Positions 6,426 through 15,175 are shown, numbered from the stretch's first letter. The stretch: DNA of 19,146 nt from Actinomycetota bacterium (GCA_023475715.1 JAMCVO010000520.1:1-19146), one strand, 5' to 3'. Program-made: numbers and translations. Notes: generated from the sequence alone by a model not told the origin.

Positions 6426-7420
6426 ATTTTTCACTGGTTATGCCTTTGTACAACAGTAAGGATACCCTGGAAAAAGCCATAAGATCTATTCTTGATCAAT
6501 CATATAGAAATTATGAATTAATCCTGGTGGATGACTGTTCTACGGATGGGAGTTATGATATCGGAAAGAAATTTGCCGGTGAAAATGAAAAAATAACTTT
6601 ATACCGGATGGGAAAAAACAAAGGCGCACCTTATTGTATGAATTTTGGAACGAAAATGGCTAAGTATGAATGGATAGGAATCGTAGACTCGGACGCTATT
6701 GAAACTAAAAACCGGTTGAGTATTACAAACAGTGGTATTGATAAGAATATTGAAGTGATAGGCGGCAGGTATGTTCATGTTTTTCCGGAAAATTCAGGAT
6801 ATTTCAATAAAGTTTTTTATTATATAGAAGGTAACCAATTTCCGGATACTGATCAAATATATAATAAAGAAAATTATAACGAGCCATGTATAATGGGCGG
6901 CAACTTCTTTTTCACAAAAAATGTTTTTGATAAGAATAAAGGTTTTGATGAAGCAACCAGAGCTGGCTATGATAGGTTATTTTTATGTGATGCAATTGAA
7001 AATGGATTTACCGTTAAATTTCTGACAAACTCAATGGTTTGCCATCCATTATACAATTACAGGAATATCTCAGACATCTTTAGAAGAAGCTTTATATTTA
7101 ATAAATGGAGAGTTTCCATCTTAAAAAAAAGTAATTTGATATCAAAAAAATACAGAATAATAAACTATTCTTTAATTTCATTAATTGTATACATTGCAGC
7201 CGGGGTTGTATTGATAGGATTGAAAAATCTAATTTTTTTATCCCTGATAATATTTTTAATCTCATTTGTAATTTTAATTTTTTATATTCATCTGAAAAAA
7301 AAGGTGCCGTACAAATATACTTTTGGTTACATACTGATAGAGATTATTAAAAAAATTTTAGGGGTTTATGTATATTTATTTAAAATAAAGCCCGCACAGC
7401 CGGATTGGAAAAATAGATGA
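6404..7420 (+). CDS. Family 2 glycosyltransferase with C-terminal membrane anchor
   Basis: A 338-residue protein. The GT-A domain covers about 1-230: FSLVMPLYNSKDTLEKAI, SILDQSYRNYELILVDDCST, NKGAPYCMNFG, and IGIVDSDAIE with Asp95 and Asp97 as the metal/nucleotide motif, followed by IMGGNFFFTK, which resembles the acceptor-side region of processive and O-antigen-type GT2 enzymes. Two strong hydrophobic segments (about 255-272 and 275-296) and a weaker one (about 305-325) anchor it in the membrane. GAGG lies 7 bases before the ATG, although the start is inside the previous gene (22-base overlap). The anchor suggests a lipid-linked acceptor. Confidence 0.88.
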   Translation: MQFNKEINFSLVMPLYNSKDTLEKAIRSILDQSYRNYELILVDDCSTDGSYDIGKKFAGENEKITLYRMGKNKGAPYCMNFGTKMAKYEWIGIVDSDAIETKNRLSITNSGIDKNIEVIGGRYVHVFPENSGYFNKVFYYIEGNQFPDTDQIYNKENYNEPCIMGGNFFFTKNVFDKNKGFDEATRAGYDRLFLCDAIENGFTVKFLTNSMVCHPLYNYRNISDIFRRSFIFNKWRVSILKKSNLISKKYRIINYSLISLIVYIAAGVVLIGLKNLIFLSLIIFLISFVILIFYIHLKKKVPYKYTFGYILIEIIKKILGVYVYLFKIKPAQPDWKNR

Positions 7421-9726
7421 AACTGACAAGAAATAGAATTTTCTTTGGAATATTGATTTTTGGATTGGCCGTAAATTTATTAACATTTTTTAATATCGAT
7501 CAGTTCTATTTTAGAGCAGCAATTACATTTATTTTTCTGATAACGATTCCCGGATTGCTTTTAATGCTGATATTTAAGATTCAAAAAACAAATCCTTGGG
7601 AATATCTGGTTTATATGATCGGTTTAAGTGTTGCTTTTTTAATATTTGGTGGTTTGTTTGTCAATTGGGTTCTGCCTTTCTTTGGAATTGATAAGCCTTT
7701 ATCACTGATACCGTTATTAATCAGTTTTGATATCTTTTTGCTGATTTTCTGGTTTATTGGCTATAAAAGAAACAAAAATGTTTTTCTTGAGATTCAAACT
7801 CCCAAATTATCCAATTTAGATATGACTTTTCTTATAATTTCTTTATTTTTCCCTGCTCTCAGCATCTTCGGTGCGCTGACTCTAAACAATGGGGGTCCAA
7901 ATTATCTTACGATGATCATGTTATCAGGTATAGCTGTTTATGTTTTTGCAGTAGTTTTATGCAGAAATAAGATAAATGCAAATGTCTATCCTTTTTCAAT
8001 TTTAATGATTTCGATTGCATTGCTCCTGGCGGTTTCCTTAAGAAGCTGGTATGTTTCAGGATGGGATATATATCAGGAATATTATGTTTTCCAGTTGGCA
8101 AAAGAAAATTTTAGATGGAATATGGCAAATTTTAACGATGCCTATAATGCCTGTTTGAGTGTTACAATTTTACCTACTGTTTTATCTTCTTTCTTAAAAA
8201 TTAATGACCATTATGTTTTCAAATTACTTTTTCAATTGATATTTGGATTTATTTCAGTAGGGGTTTTTATATTTTTAAAAAGATTTGCTTTAGAAATATG
8301 GGCTTTTATAGCATCTTTCTTTTTTGTATCGCAATCTGCATTTTTTGTTAACCTGACTAAAGTGGTAAGACAGGAGATTGCCTTACTATTTTTTACATTG
8401 GCATTAATTGTTTTGTTCAGTAAGAGTGTTGATTCCATACCGAAGAAAATTATCTTTGTGGTTTTTGGATTTTCAATGATAGTTTCGCATTATACAACGG
8501 CCTATATATCTATTGCTTTTTTCCTTTTTACTTACCTGGCAAGTTTGATTTTCAGAAAAATTGAGAATAGAAAAATTTTTCTTAAAAAAGACGGGAAGCC
8601 TTCTTTAAAAAAGGAAGATACCAGATTAAAAGAGCGAAAATATTATTTGAATGGTGCCTTGGTCCTTGTGTTAATTATCTTTGCGGTTCTCTGGTATGCT
8701 CAGTTAACAAAAATATCCAGTGGTTTATTGGATTTCACTTATAAGGCTATTCAAAATATTGGTAAAATTACCGGTACGGAATTGAGAGAAGATGGATTGT
8801 CTGTCGGCTCGCAATGGAACATATTTTATGAACAGGAGGATAAAGGTCCTTTATTGCAGGATTATGTAAAAAAAGTCAGCGTAGAATATAAGAACAGATC
8901 TTATATATCTTTATATTTACCGGAAAGATATGGTAATTACAGTCCAAAAATTACAGAACTCGGAAACCTGCCTTCAAGGGTAAGCCCGGTTATTGGATCA
9001 AAAATCTACCCTTTTGTAGAAATAATAAAGAAAATAATGAAAATTTTTATAATTATCAGCACGGTATATATTTTTTTCTTCCAATTAAAAAAAAGAAGAA
9101 TAGATATAGAATATATTTTTCTATGTTTTATAGGTCTTTTTGGCATCGTAGCGATGATGATATTGCCTGCTTTAACAGTAGAATATAGCCTGGAGAGATT
9201 GTATCAGCAAACTTTAATTTTTCTTTCCTTGCTGGCTGTTCTTGGTGGTTTTTTAATATTCAAATTTATAAAGGAAAATATAAGAATTTCCTTAATGGTT
9301 ATAATATTTCTTTTTTATTACTTATTTTTTTCCGGGATTATTCCGCAGATTGCCGGAGGAACAGATGCTTCCTTGCAGTTAAATAATTACGGAGTTTCTT
9401 ATGACGGGCATTATGCGCACAAAACAGAAGTCCTGTCTTCAAATTGGCTGATGAATAATTGGGACAAGAAAAGCTTAATATATGCTGATAAACATGCCTC
9501 GTGGAGACTGTTGGCTTTTGGCAAATTCATAACGGTGAATGACGATGTTTTACCCTCGACAATTGACAGAAATTCTTATGTTTATCTCAGATATTCAAAT
9601 GTGGTAAAGAATTTAAATTATAAGAAGTATGAGGGGCAAACTTTAAGTTTTAATTTTCCAATAGAATTTTTAGACCAGAATAAAAATCTTATTTACAATA
9701 ACGGGGGTTCGAAAATTTTTAAATGA
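7417..9726 (+). CDS. Large polytopic membrane protein, DUF2206-like (possible GT-C type glycosyltransferase)
   Basis: A 769-residue protein with about fifteen or more hydrophobic segments and a soluble C-terminal part of roughly 100 residues. The region from about 210 (SGWDIYQEYYVFQLAKENF, then ACLSVTILPTVLSSFL, and later TKVVRQEIALLFFTLAL) resembles DUF2206 proteins, which are found in archaeal and bacterial glycan loci. The WD and E residues after a membrane segment resemble the first-loop acidic motif of GT-C enzymes that use lipid-phosphate sugars. That catalytic role is my inference. The polyprenyl-phosphate GT2 at 2427 would be a logical donor supplier. Start and stop overlap neighbours by 4 bases each. 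Alternatives are a polymerase- or O-antigen-ligase-like role, although no Wzy or WaaL motif is visible. Confidence 0.75.
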   Translation: MKLTRNRIFFGILIFGLAVNLLTFFNIDQFYFRAAITFIFLITIPGLLLMLIFKIQKTNPWEYLVYMIGLSVAFLIFGGLFVNWVLPFFGIDKPLSLIPLLISFDIFLLIFWFIGYKRNKNVFLEIQTPKLSNLDMTFLIISLFFPALSIFGALTLNNGGPNYLTMIMLSGIAVYVFAVVLCRNKINANVYPFSILMISIALLLAVSLRSWYVSGWDIYQEYYVFQLAKENFRWNMANFNDAYNACLSVTILPTVLSSFLKINDHYVFKLLFQLIFGFISVGVFIFLKRFALEIWAFIASFFFVSQSAFFVNLTKVVRQEIALLFFTLALIVLFSKSVDSIPKKIIFVVFGFSMIVSHYTTAYISIAFFLFTYLASLIFRKIENRKIFLKKDGKPSLKKEDTRLKERKYYLNGALVLVLIIFAVLWYAQLTKISSGLLDFTYKAIQNIGKITGTELREDGLSVGSQWNIFYEQEDKGPLLQDYVKKVSVEYKNRSYISLYLPERYGNYSPKITELGNLPSRVSPVIGSKIYPFVEIIKKIMKIFIIISTVYIFFFQLKKRRIDIEYIFLCFIGLFGIVAMMILPALTVEYSLERLYQQTLIFLSLLAVLGGFLIFKFIKENIRISLMVIIFLFYYLFFSGIIPQIAGGTDASLQLNNYGVSYDGHYAHKTEVLSSNWLMNNWDKKSLIYADKHASWRLLAFGKFITVNDDVLPSTIDRNSYVYLRYSNVVKNLNYKKYEGQTLSFNFPIEFLDQNKNLIYNNGGSKIFK

Positions 9727-10895
9727 AAGTTTGTTATATTTGCGATGTTAATCTGGGACTGGAAAATGCACCTGTAATCCATATCATGGAAGTGATCAAT
9801 AATTTAAAAAAGCTTGATTATGATATTGATTTGTTTGCTCCCAAACTGGGGAAATACAATCATAAAACCAGCCTAAAAATCAAATACCTGAAAATTATCA
9901 ATAAACCGGTATTATGGGTTATTTCGTATGAAATAATTTTGTTTTTCAGCTTGTTTTATTATGCCTTAAAAGGAAAGCCAGATATTTTTTATGTAAGACA
10001 AAGTGACTCGCTCATAGTTCCTTTCCTAATAAGCAAGCTATTGCATATCCCTATTGTTCTGGAAAATAATGGCAATTTGGAAAAAGAAGCAGTGATGCAG
10101 GGTTGCTCAACATTCAGGATAAAGGGATTAAGGATTATTGAAAAAATCTGCTGCAAGTATGCAAGCAGAATATTTACCGTAACTCCTGAGATAAAAAAAA
10201 ATATAATAACAAAATATAATATTAATCCGGAAAAGATAATTATTATCCGGAATGGTGTAGATACGGATTTATTTAAACCTCTAAACATTAAAGAGGTAAG
10301 AAATGAACAGAGGCTTAGTGATGATTTTTACTATGTAGGCTATATCGGTAATCTTGCAGTGTGGCAGGGAGTTGAACATCTGATAAAAAGCCTTCCTTTT
10401 GTTTTGAAAAAAATTCCCAACGTCAAATACTTTATTGTAGGGGAAGGAACCGAAAAAAAAAGACTGGAGGCAATTGCGAAAAATCTAAAGATAGATGATA
10501 AAATTATTTTTACCGGGAGCGTTTCACATAGAACTATTCCAAAATATATCAATTCTTTTAATATTTGCGTAGCTCCTTTTGTCAAAGAAAGAAATGCAGA
10601 GGCATCACCTTTAAAGCTGTATGAGTATTTTTCCTGCAGTAAACCGGTCATTGTCAGCAGTGTAAATCAATCAAGTGATTTTGAAGAAAAGCTGGTTGTT
10701 ACTTCTAAGCCGGAGGATGCCGAAGACCTAGCTATTAAGATAATTATGCTGATTGAGAACCCGCAATTAAGAGAACAATTGGGAAACAGAGGAAGGTCTT
10801 ACGTACTAAACGGTCACTCCTGGAGTGATGTTGTTTGTCATATTCATGAAATATTGCAGGAGATTATAAGAAATGATAAAAGAATTGAAGCCTGA
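9723..10895 (+). CDS. Family 4 glycosyltransferase
   Basis: A 390-residue GT-B protein. Seen: KVCYICDVNLG at the N-terminus, a hydrophobic patch around 62-76 (VISYEIILFFSLFYY), FTVTPEIKKNII and IRNGVDTDLFKPL between the domains, then VGYIGNLAVWQGVEHLIKSL, YFIVGEGTEKKRLEAIA and NAEASPLKLYEYFSCSKPVI, where EASPLKLYE supplies an intact EX7E near residue 293. The motif set is that of a sugar-nucleotide-dependent retaining GT4, and the donor is not readable. It overlaps the DUF2206 gene by 4 bases and the next GT4 by 23. Confidence 0.9.
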   Translation: MKVCYICDVNLGLENAPVIHIMEVINNLKKLDYDIDLFAPKLGKYNHKTSLKIKYLKIINKPVLWVISYEIILFFSLFYYALKGKPDIFYVRQSDSLIVPFLISKLLHIPIVLENNGNLEKEAVMQGCSTFRIKGLRIIEKICCKYASRIFTVTPEIKKNIITKYNINPEKIIIIRNGVDTDLFKPLNIKEVRNEQRLSDDFYYVGYIGNLAVWQGVEHLIKSLPFVLKKIPNVKYFIVGEGTEKKRLEAIAKNLKIDDKIIFTGSVSHRTIPKYINSFNICVAPFVKERNAEASPLKLYEYFSCSKPVIVSSVNQSSDFEEKLVVTSKPEDAEDLAIKIIMLIENPQLREQLGNRGRSYVLNGHSWSDVVCHIHEILQEIIRNDKRIEA

Positions 10896-12054
10896 AACCA
10901 GGTTAAAAATATCAATTTTATCTTATGATTTGTCAGATAATTGTGTAGGCAGAGCCTATATTTTGGCAAAAATGCTGATTCAAAGATTTGATGTAGAAAT
11001 ACTGGGTCCAAAAATCGGAAAAGGGATCTGGGCACCCATAAGAAATGACTCAAAGATTAAATATACAGTTTTACCTTTGTCATTGTTAAATATTCGCAAG
11101 ACTATGAGAAAAATCGACGGTGACATAATATATGCAATCAAACCCAAAACCACAAGTTTTGGATATGGTTTGATTAAAAAAGCAATATCCCGTAAGCCGT
11201 TTGTGCTGGACATCGATGATTGGGAACCTGGATTTTTTTTGGATTATTCAAAATGGGGCTTATTCAAGAACTGTGTGGCATTTTGGAATATCAATAATTT
11301 TTTCTTTACATTTCTTTTGGAAAAATTTGTTAAATTTGCCGAGGTTGTTACGGTTTCATCTACTTTTTTACAAAAAAGATTCGGAGGAGAGATTATTCCG
11401 CATGCAAGAGATACCGATTTATTTGATCCTGGCAAATATGACAGAGTTAAAGTCAGAGAGAAATTTGAAGTGCAGGATAAAAAAGTAATTATGTTTTGCG
11501 GAACGGTAAGGAAGCATAAAGGTCTTGATATTTTACTGGATGCGATAGATCTATTAAAAGATGAAAGCATTGTATTAATGGTAGTAGCAGCCAACTCTGA
11601 TGATCCATATGTTAAAAAATTAGTTGAACAAAGAAAAAATTATATTAAATTTTATTTTTTCAGCCAGTTTGAAAAGATACCGGAGTTTCTTTCTGCAGCA
11701 GATTTGGTAGTTTTGCCCCAAAAGAACACCTACTCGGCAAGAGCACAAATACCTGCAAAAGTTTTTGATGCCATGATGATGGAAAAACCAATTATTGCCA
11801 CCAGCATATCGGATCTGCCTCAAATTTTGAAAGATTGTGGGATAATCATCGAGCCGACAAATATAAAGCAACTGGCTGAAAAAATAAAATTTGTTTTTGA
11901 TAATCCCCAGATAGTAAAAAATCTGGGAAAAAGAGCCAGGGAAAAATGTTTAAGTGAATATAGTTTTTCGGTTGTACAAGACAGGCTGGCTGCTTTGTTT
12001 GACCGGTATTTAGAATCCAAAAATAAGCAGGTGAATATTACCGATGGTTGTTGA
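10873..12054 (+). CDS. Family 4 glycosyltransferase with a non-canonical EX7E motif
   Basis: A 393-residue GT-B fold protein. Seen: KISILSYDLSDNCVGRAYIL, YAIKPKTTSFGYGLI, PFVLDIDDWEPG, TVSSTFLQKRFGG, HARDTDLFDPGKYD, then VIMFCGTVRKHKGLDILLDA and LVVLPQKNTYSARAQIPAK followed by VFDAMMMEKPII. In the last block the positions of the two EX7E glutamates hold Ala and Asp instead. Similar Q-x-PAK-x-F-(E/D) variants occur in some GT4 proteins, so it may still be active, but the change is worth noting. GGAG lies upstream of the ATG inside the preceding gene (23-base overlap). It overlaps the next gene by 11 bases. Confidence 0.87.
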   Translation: MIKELKPETRLKISILSYDLSDNCVGRAYILAKMLIQRFDVEILGPKIGKGIWAPIRNDSKIKYTVLPLSLLNIRKTMRKIDGDIIYAIKPKTTSFGYGLIKKAISRKPFVLDIDDWEPGFFLDYSKWGLFKNCVAFWNINNFFFTFLLEKFVKFAEVVTVSSTFLQKRFGGEIIPHARDTDLFDPGKYDRVKVREKFEVQDKKVIMFCGTVRKHKGLDILLDAIDLLKDESIVLMVVAANSDDPYVKKLVEQRKNYIKFYFFSQFEKIPEFLSAADLVVLPQKNTYSARAQIPAKVFDAMMMEKPIIATSISDLPQILKDCGIIIEPTNIKQLAEKIKFVFDNPQIVKNLGKRAREKCLSEYSFSVVQDRLAALFDRYLESKNKQVNITDGC

Positions 12055-13537
12055 AAATCCGGCAGAGCTTTTATACTGCAGGCAGTTTTTGCTATCGCCA
12101 AAAAAAATAGATTCCTTCCCATTTCCAGACTGGATATGTACCAATGTCAGTAATTCTTTCCATATTTATTCACATCCTTATTTATCTGTTACACAGGTAC
12201 AAGACGAAAGTACGCGATTGACTCTCATAGGCTATATGCTGGATCCATATAAACCTGATAAAAGCAATAAAGAGATTCTGGAAGATTTATTAGATGATGC
12301 AACTGCCGGAAAGGATATTCTGGTTTCACAAGATACTTTAGGTGGAAGATATATCATTATTATGAGCACAAAAAATGATATGATTTTATTTAACGACGCA
12401 TGCGGGCTAAGACAGATTTATTATTTCATAGATAAGGAAAATCAAATCTGGGGCTGTTCTCAGCCCGACCTGTTATCTGAAATTACGGATTTGGAATTGG
12501 ATAAGTCTGTTATAAATGATTTTGTCAAAAAAATATTTTATAACCAAAAAGAGTATTTTTGGCCCGGCAGTTTAAGTCAATTTTCAGAAGTAAAAAAATT
12601 ACTGCCAAACCATTTTTTAAGCTTAAAAAAGTGTGAAGTTTTCAGGTTTTTCCCCAGAGAACCCTTGGTTGAAACAGAGTTGAATGAAGGAGTGCATAAA
12701 GCTTCTATTCTGCTTAAAAAACTGATGAAAAGTGCAGAGGCACGCTTTCAGCTAGCATTACCGTTAACTGCCGGCTTGGATTCACGAACGATTCTTGCAG
12801 CATGCAGGGAATTCAAAGAAAAAATATTTTATTATACTCTGTTTTATCCGCCCAACAAGTTGAAAAGTCCCGATTTGGTAATTCCAATGAAAATCCTGGA
12901 TGAATTAGGACTGGAGCATAATATGATAGATTGCACAAATCCCATGGATGAATGGTTTGCCGATATTTATAAAAAAAATGTATCCTATGCACATTCATAC
13001 TGGGGTGGCATAGCATTTGGAATGTACGGCAGATATCCTGAAGGCAGAGTCTGCATAAAAGGAAACTGCAGTGAAATAGCCAGGTGTTTTTATTATAAGG
13101 AAGGAAACTATAATCCAAAAAGAATTAAAGGTGCTTATCTTTCAAATCTGGAATGGGGAAAAAATTATATTTCAATTGAAGTTATCAACGAGTGGTTAAA
13201 AAATATTAGAAAGTTAGAAAAAGATTTTAACTTCAATTTGTTAGGCCTCTTTTATTGGGAACACAGGATGGGCAACTGGCAGGCCATGAGCCAATTGGAG
13301 TGGGATCTCGTCCAGGAAAGTTTTACTCCATTTAACAATAGGGCCTTATTATCGATACTGCTTTCTGTAAATTATAAACATAGGGTAGAACCGGACTATA
13401 GGCTGTATAAGGAGATAATAAATAATTTGTGGCCTGAACTATTAAATTATCCGATTAATCCACCAATTCACAAAAATTTTGTCTTTTTTACATTAAAAAA
13501 GATTTTGAAGAAAATAAAATCGCTGAAGAATATTTAA
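12044..13537 (+). CDS. Asparagine-synthetase-like ATP-pyrophosphatase protein with degenerate amidotransferase domain
   Basis: A 497-residue protein. The C-terminal half has a PP-loop-like motif, LPLTAGLDSRTILAAC near 240-255 (usual SGGLDS), followed by TLFYPPNKLKSPDLVIPMKI, as in the AsnB synthetase domain that adenylates a carboxylate. The N-terminal half has a shape like a class II glutamine amidotransferase domain (LGGRYIIIMSTKNDMILFND, then GLRQIYYF), but the chain starts MVVENPAELL, without the catalytic Cys2, so it should not release ammonia from glutamine. Full AsnB proteins in glycan loci amidate sugar acids. This one may use another nucleophile, such as free ammonia or an amine, or may build an internal amide. 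The substrate is unknown. It is the last gene of the overlapping operon and ends 13 bases before the convergent flippase gene. Confidence 0.75.
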   Translation: MVVENPAELLYCRQFLLSPKKIDSFPFPDWICTNVSNSFHIYSHPYLSVTQVQDESTRLTLIGYMLDPYKPDKSNKEILEDLLDDATAGKDILVSQDTLGGRYIIIMSTKNDMILFNDACGLRQIYYFIDKENQIWGCSQPDLLSEITDLELDKSVINDFVKKIFYNQKEYFWPGSLSQFSEVKKLLPNHFLSLKKCEVFRFFPREPLVETELNEGVHKASILLKKLMKSAEARFQLALPLTAGLDSRTILAACREFKEKIFYYTLFYPPNKLKSPDLVIPMKILDELGLEHNMIDCTNPMDEWFADIYKKNVSYAHSYWGGIAFGMYGRYPEGRVCIKGNCSEIARCFYYKEGNYNPKRIKGAYLSNLEWGKNYISIEVINEWLKNIRKLEKDFNFNLLGLFYWEHRMGNWQAMSQLEWDLVQESFTPFNNRALLSILLSVNYKHRVEPDYRLYKEIINNLWPELLNYPINPPIHKNFVFFTLKKILKKIKSLKNI

Positions 13538-13550
13538 AAATTATTAACAG

Positions 13551-14810
13551 TCATTTTATTATTTTTCTTATTAAAAATAAATAAAATACAGCTGCAACGC
13601 CCTGTCCTGCCATCCAGGCTATCCCTATGCTTACAATCCCAAACAAATTCATTTTGAGAAAAATTACGCTAAGTAAAAGTATAATGGCAGTAGTAACGAT
13701 GCTTATTATGATCATTAATCTTATTCTATGCTTGATATTTAAAATTGTACCCCCAATAGCATTTATTGAAATGAATATTCCGGAAATTGCTAAAAATTTT
13801 AATAAAATAAATCCTTCATTTGAATATGTCTTGCCAAATACCATCAATATATAGTTTCCAAATAATGAAGCTATAATGATTACCGGAATAATAATTATGG
13901 AAATTATTTTAACTGCTTTTTTTAAATGCTCTTTCAGCTCTGTTTCACTGTATGAACCTTCTGCAAACAGTGACTGAGAGGTTGCTATCGGAATAATATA
14001 AAGAAAGGAAGCAATAGTCATATCCATGTAAAAATATGCCGAAAAATTAGCTCCAAGAAGATTTGTAATAAGTATAGGCAAGACTGTAGCTGGTAATCCT
14101 GCTATAAGCCCGGCGACATGATTTCCAAGTGAATATTTTGTCATTCTCTTCACAATGTTTATGTCGATAATTGGTTTAGGTAAATAATTGAAACTCATAA
14201 TAAGAAATACCAGACCCAGCAAAAAGGCTAATGCTGCAGCTATCCCGACAGATACGAATATGCCAAGGGCTCCGAGAGTTAACAGAAATAATGGAAGAAT
14301 TAATTTAACCGTACTTGAAATAGTATTTTTTATTAAAATAAATTTTGATGATCGATATGCTATAAAAATATTTTCCGATATTTCATTAAGTGAAGAAAAG
14401 ACTATAAATGATACAAATAGTAATGAAAAAATAATATTTTCCCTTAAAAATAATAATTTTGGAGAAAATGTTTTCAAAAAGACCAGATAAATTATTGATA
14501 ATAAAATTGATATTAAAACGACAATGGTAAATGCAGTATTGATTTTTTTGTTTTTTCTCTCTGATGTGGGTAAATATCTGATTATTCCTTTTCCCAAACC
14601 CAGGATACTTAAACTGGAAATCAATGTCATTATCGAGATAAGTGTTGTTCCGATCCCTACTTGTTCTGCAGAATAAAGACGCGTATTTACCATCCAGAAG
14701 AAAAAACCAAATACAGCCATTATGCCTGTGCTTAACATAAGATAAAGCGAATTTCTATATAAGGAATCACCTGTCAAAAGGCTGTAAAATTTAAGGATTG
14801 TTTTTTTCAT
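13551..14810 (-). CDS. Wzx-like polysaccharide flippase (oligosaccharide exporter, MOP superfamily)
   Basis: A 419-residue protein with about twelve hydrophobic segments, somewhat short for the family. The N-terminus (LYRNSLYLMLSTGIMAVFGF, FFWMVNTRLYSAEQVGIGTT, SILGLGKGIIRYLP) is typical of O-antigen/teichuronic-type flippases, which move lipid-linked oligosaccharides across the cytoplasmic membrane. It is on the opposite strand and converges with the glycan operon, with a 13-base gap and no clear terminator between. It therefore has its own promoter and can be regulated apart from the transferases. No strong ribosome-binding site is visible before the ATG. Confidence 0.88.
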   Translation of the reverse strand: MKKTILKFYSLLTGDSLYRNSLYLMLSTGIMAVFGFFFWMVNTRLYSAEQVGIGTTLISIMTLISSLSILGLGKGIIRYLPTSERKNKKINTAFTIVVLISILLSIIYLVFLKTFSPKLLFLRENIIFSLLFVSFIVFSSLNEISENIFIAYRSSKFILIKNTISSTVKLILPLFLLTLGALGIFVSVGIAAALAFLLGLVFLIMSFNYLPKPIIDINIVKRMTKYSLGNHVAGLIAGLPATVLPILITNLLGANFSAYFYMDMTIASFLYIIPIATSQSLFAEGSYSETELKEHLKKAVKIISIIIIPVIIIASLFGNYILMVFGKTYSNEGFILLKFLAISGIFISINAIGGTILNIKHRIRLMIIISIVTTAIILLLSVIFLKMNLFGIVSIGIAWMAGQGVAAVFYLFLIRKIIK

Positions 14811-14837
14811 TTAGCACTAATAATTATTTCATACTAT

Positions 14838-14865
14838 ATACTAAAAATTGATTAATTGTTGTCAG
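14838..14865 (-). promoter_or_regulatory. Candidate promoter of the flippase gene
   Basis: Reading on the minus strand: CTGACA (14865-14860), a 16-base spacer, then TAGTAT (14843-14838), about 27 bases before the flippase ATG. The match is partial. It sits in the 83-base divergent region shared with the small membrane protein gene. Confidence 0.4.
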
Positions 14866-14893
14866 TTTAAATGATGTAATATAGAATATCATT

Positions 14894-15112
14894 ATGAAAA
14901 AAATAGTTAAAGCAGCTTCTTTTACATTTTTTATTTTCGGACTTCTTGGATGGCTCTACATTGTGGCTGTTGCCCTTGTTCATCCGGAGACTTTGTCGAT
15001 CCAGCTGACTCATCTTGCTCCTTATCCAAGGGAGGATACTTTCGGGATTATATGTTTTATAGTTTCTTTTATCTCCTTTTTCATCTGGAATCTGGTGAAA
15101 GATAATAAATAG
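14894..15112 (+). CDS. Small two-helix membrane protein of unknown function
   Basis: A 72-residue protein with two hydrophobic helices (about 8-30 and 49-68), a polar link containing QLTHLAPYPREDTFG, and a Lys-rich C-terminus (NLVKDNK). The PREDTFGI segment looks like a conserved motif and not random coding. It is divergent from the flippase gene. No strong Shine-Dalgarno sequence is visible. I do not recognise the family. It may be an accessory of the membrane glycan system, but only position suggests that. Confidence 0.6.
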   Translation: MKKIVKAASFTFFIFGLLGWLYIVAVALVHPETLSIQLTHLAPYPREDTFGIICFIVSFISFFIWNLVKDNK

Positions 15113-15132
15113 ACAGCTATTTTTCAAAAAGC

Positions 15133-15161
15133 TTGACAAAAGTATAAACTTGTAATATTAT
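15133..15161 (+). promoter_or_regulatory. Sigma-A-type promoter for RNA element copy 3
   Basis: A perfect -35 TTGACA (15133-15138), a 17-base spacer and a -10 TATTAT (15156-15161, 5 of 6). It is the third TTGACA promoter placed before a copy of the structured RNA. Confidence 0.75.
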
Positions 15162-15175
15162 TTGTATTAATACAA
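15162..15175. repeat. 14-bp perfect palindrome at the predicted start site
   Basis: TTGTATTAATACAA is its own reverse complement and begins directly after the -10 box, covering the expected start site. It is a good candidate operator for a dimeric repressor. A short inverted repeat (TTATTT 15187-15192 with AAATAA 15200-15205) follows. Confidence 0.5.

Noticed and set aside
11201..11488. 95-codon plus-strand frame inside the fourth GT4 gene
   Set aside because: It is an out-of-frame shadow of a well-supported gene and shows no domain pattern of its own.
13627..14490. Plus-strand open frames of 75 and 100 codons inside the flippase region
   Set aside because: They are antisense shadows of the flippase gene with no recognisable domain and no ribosome-binding site.
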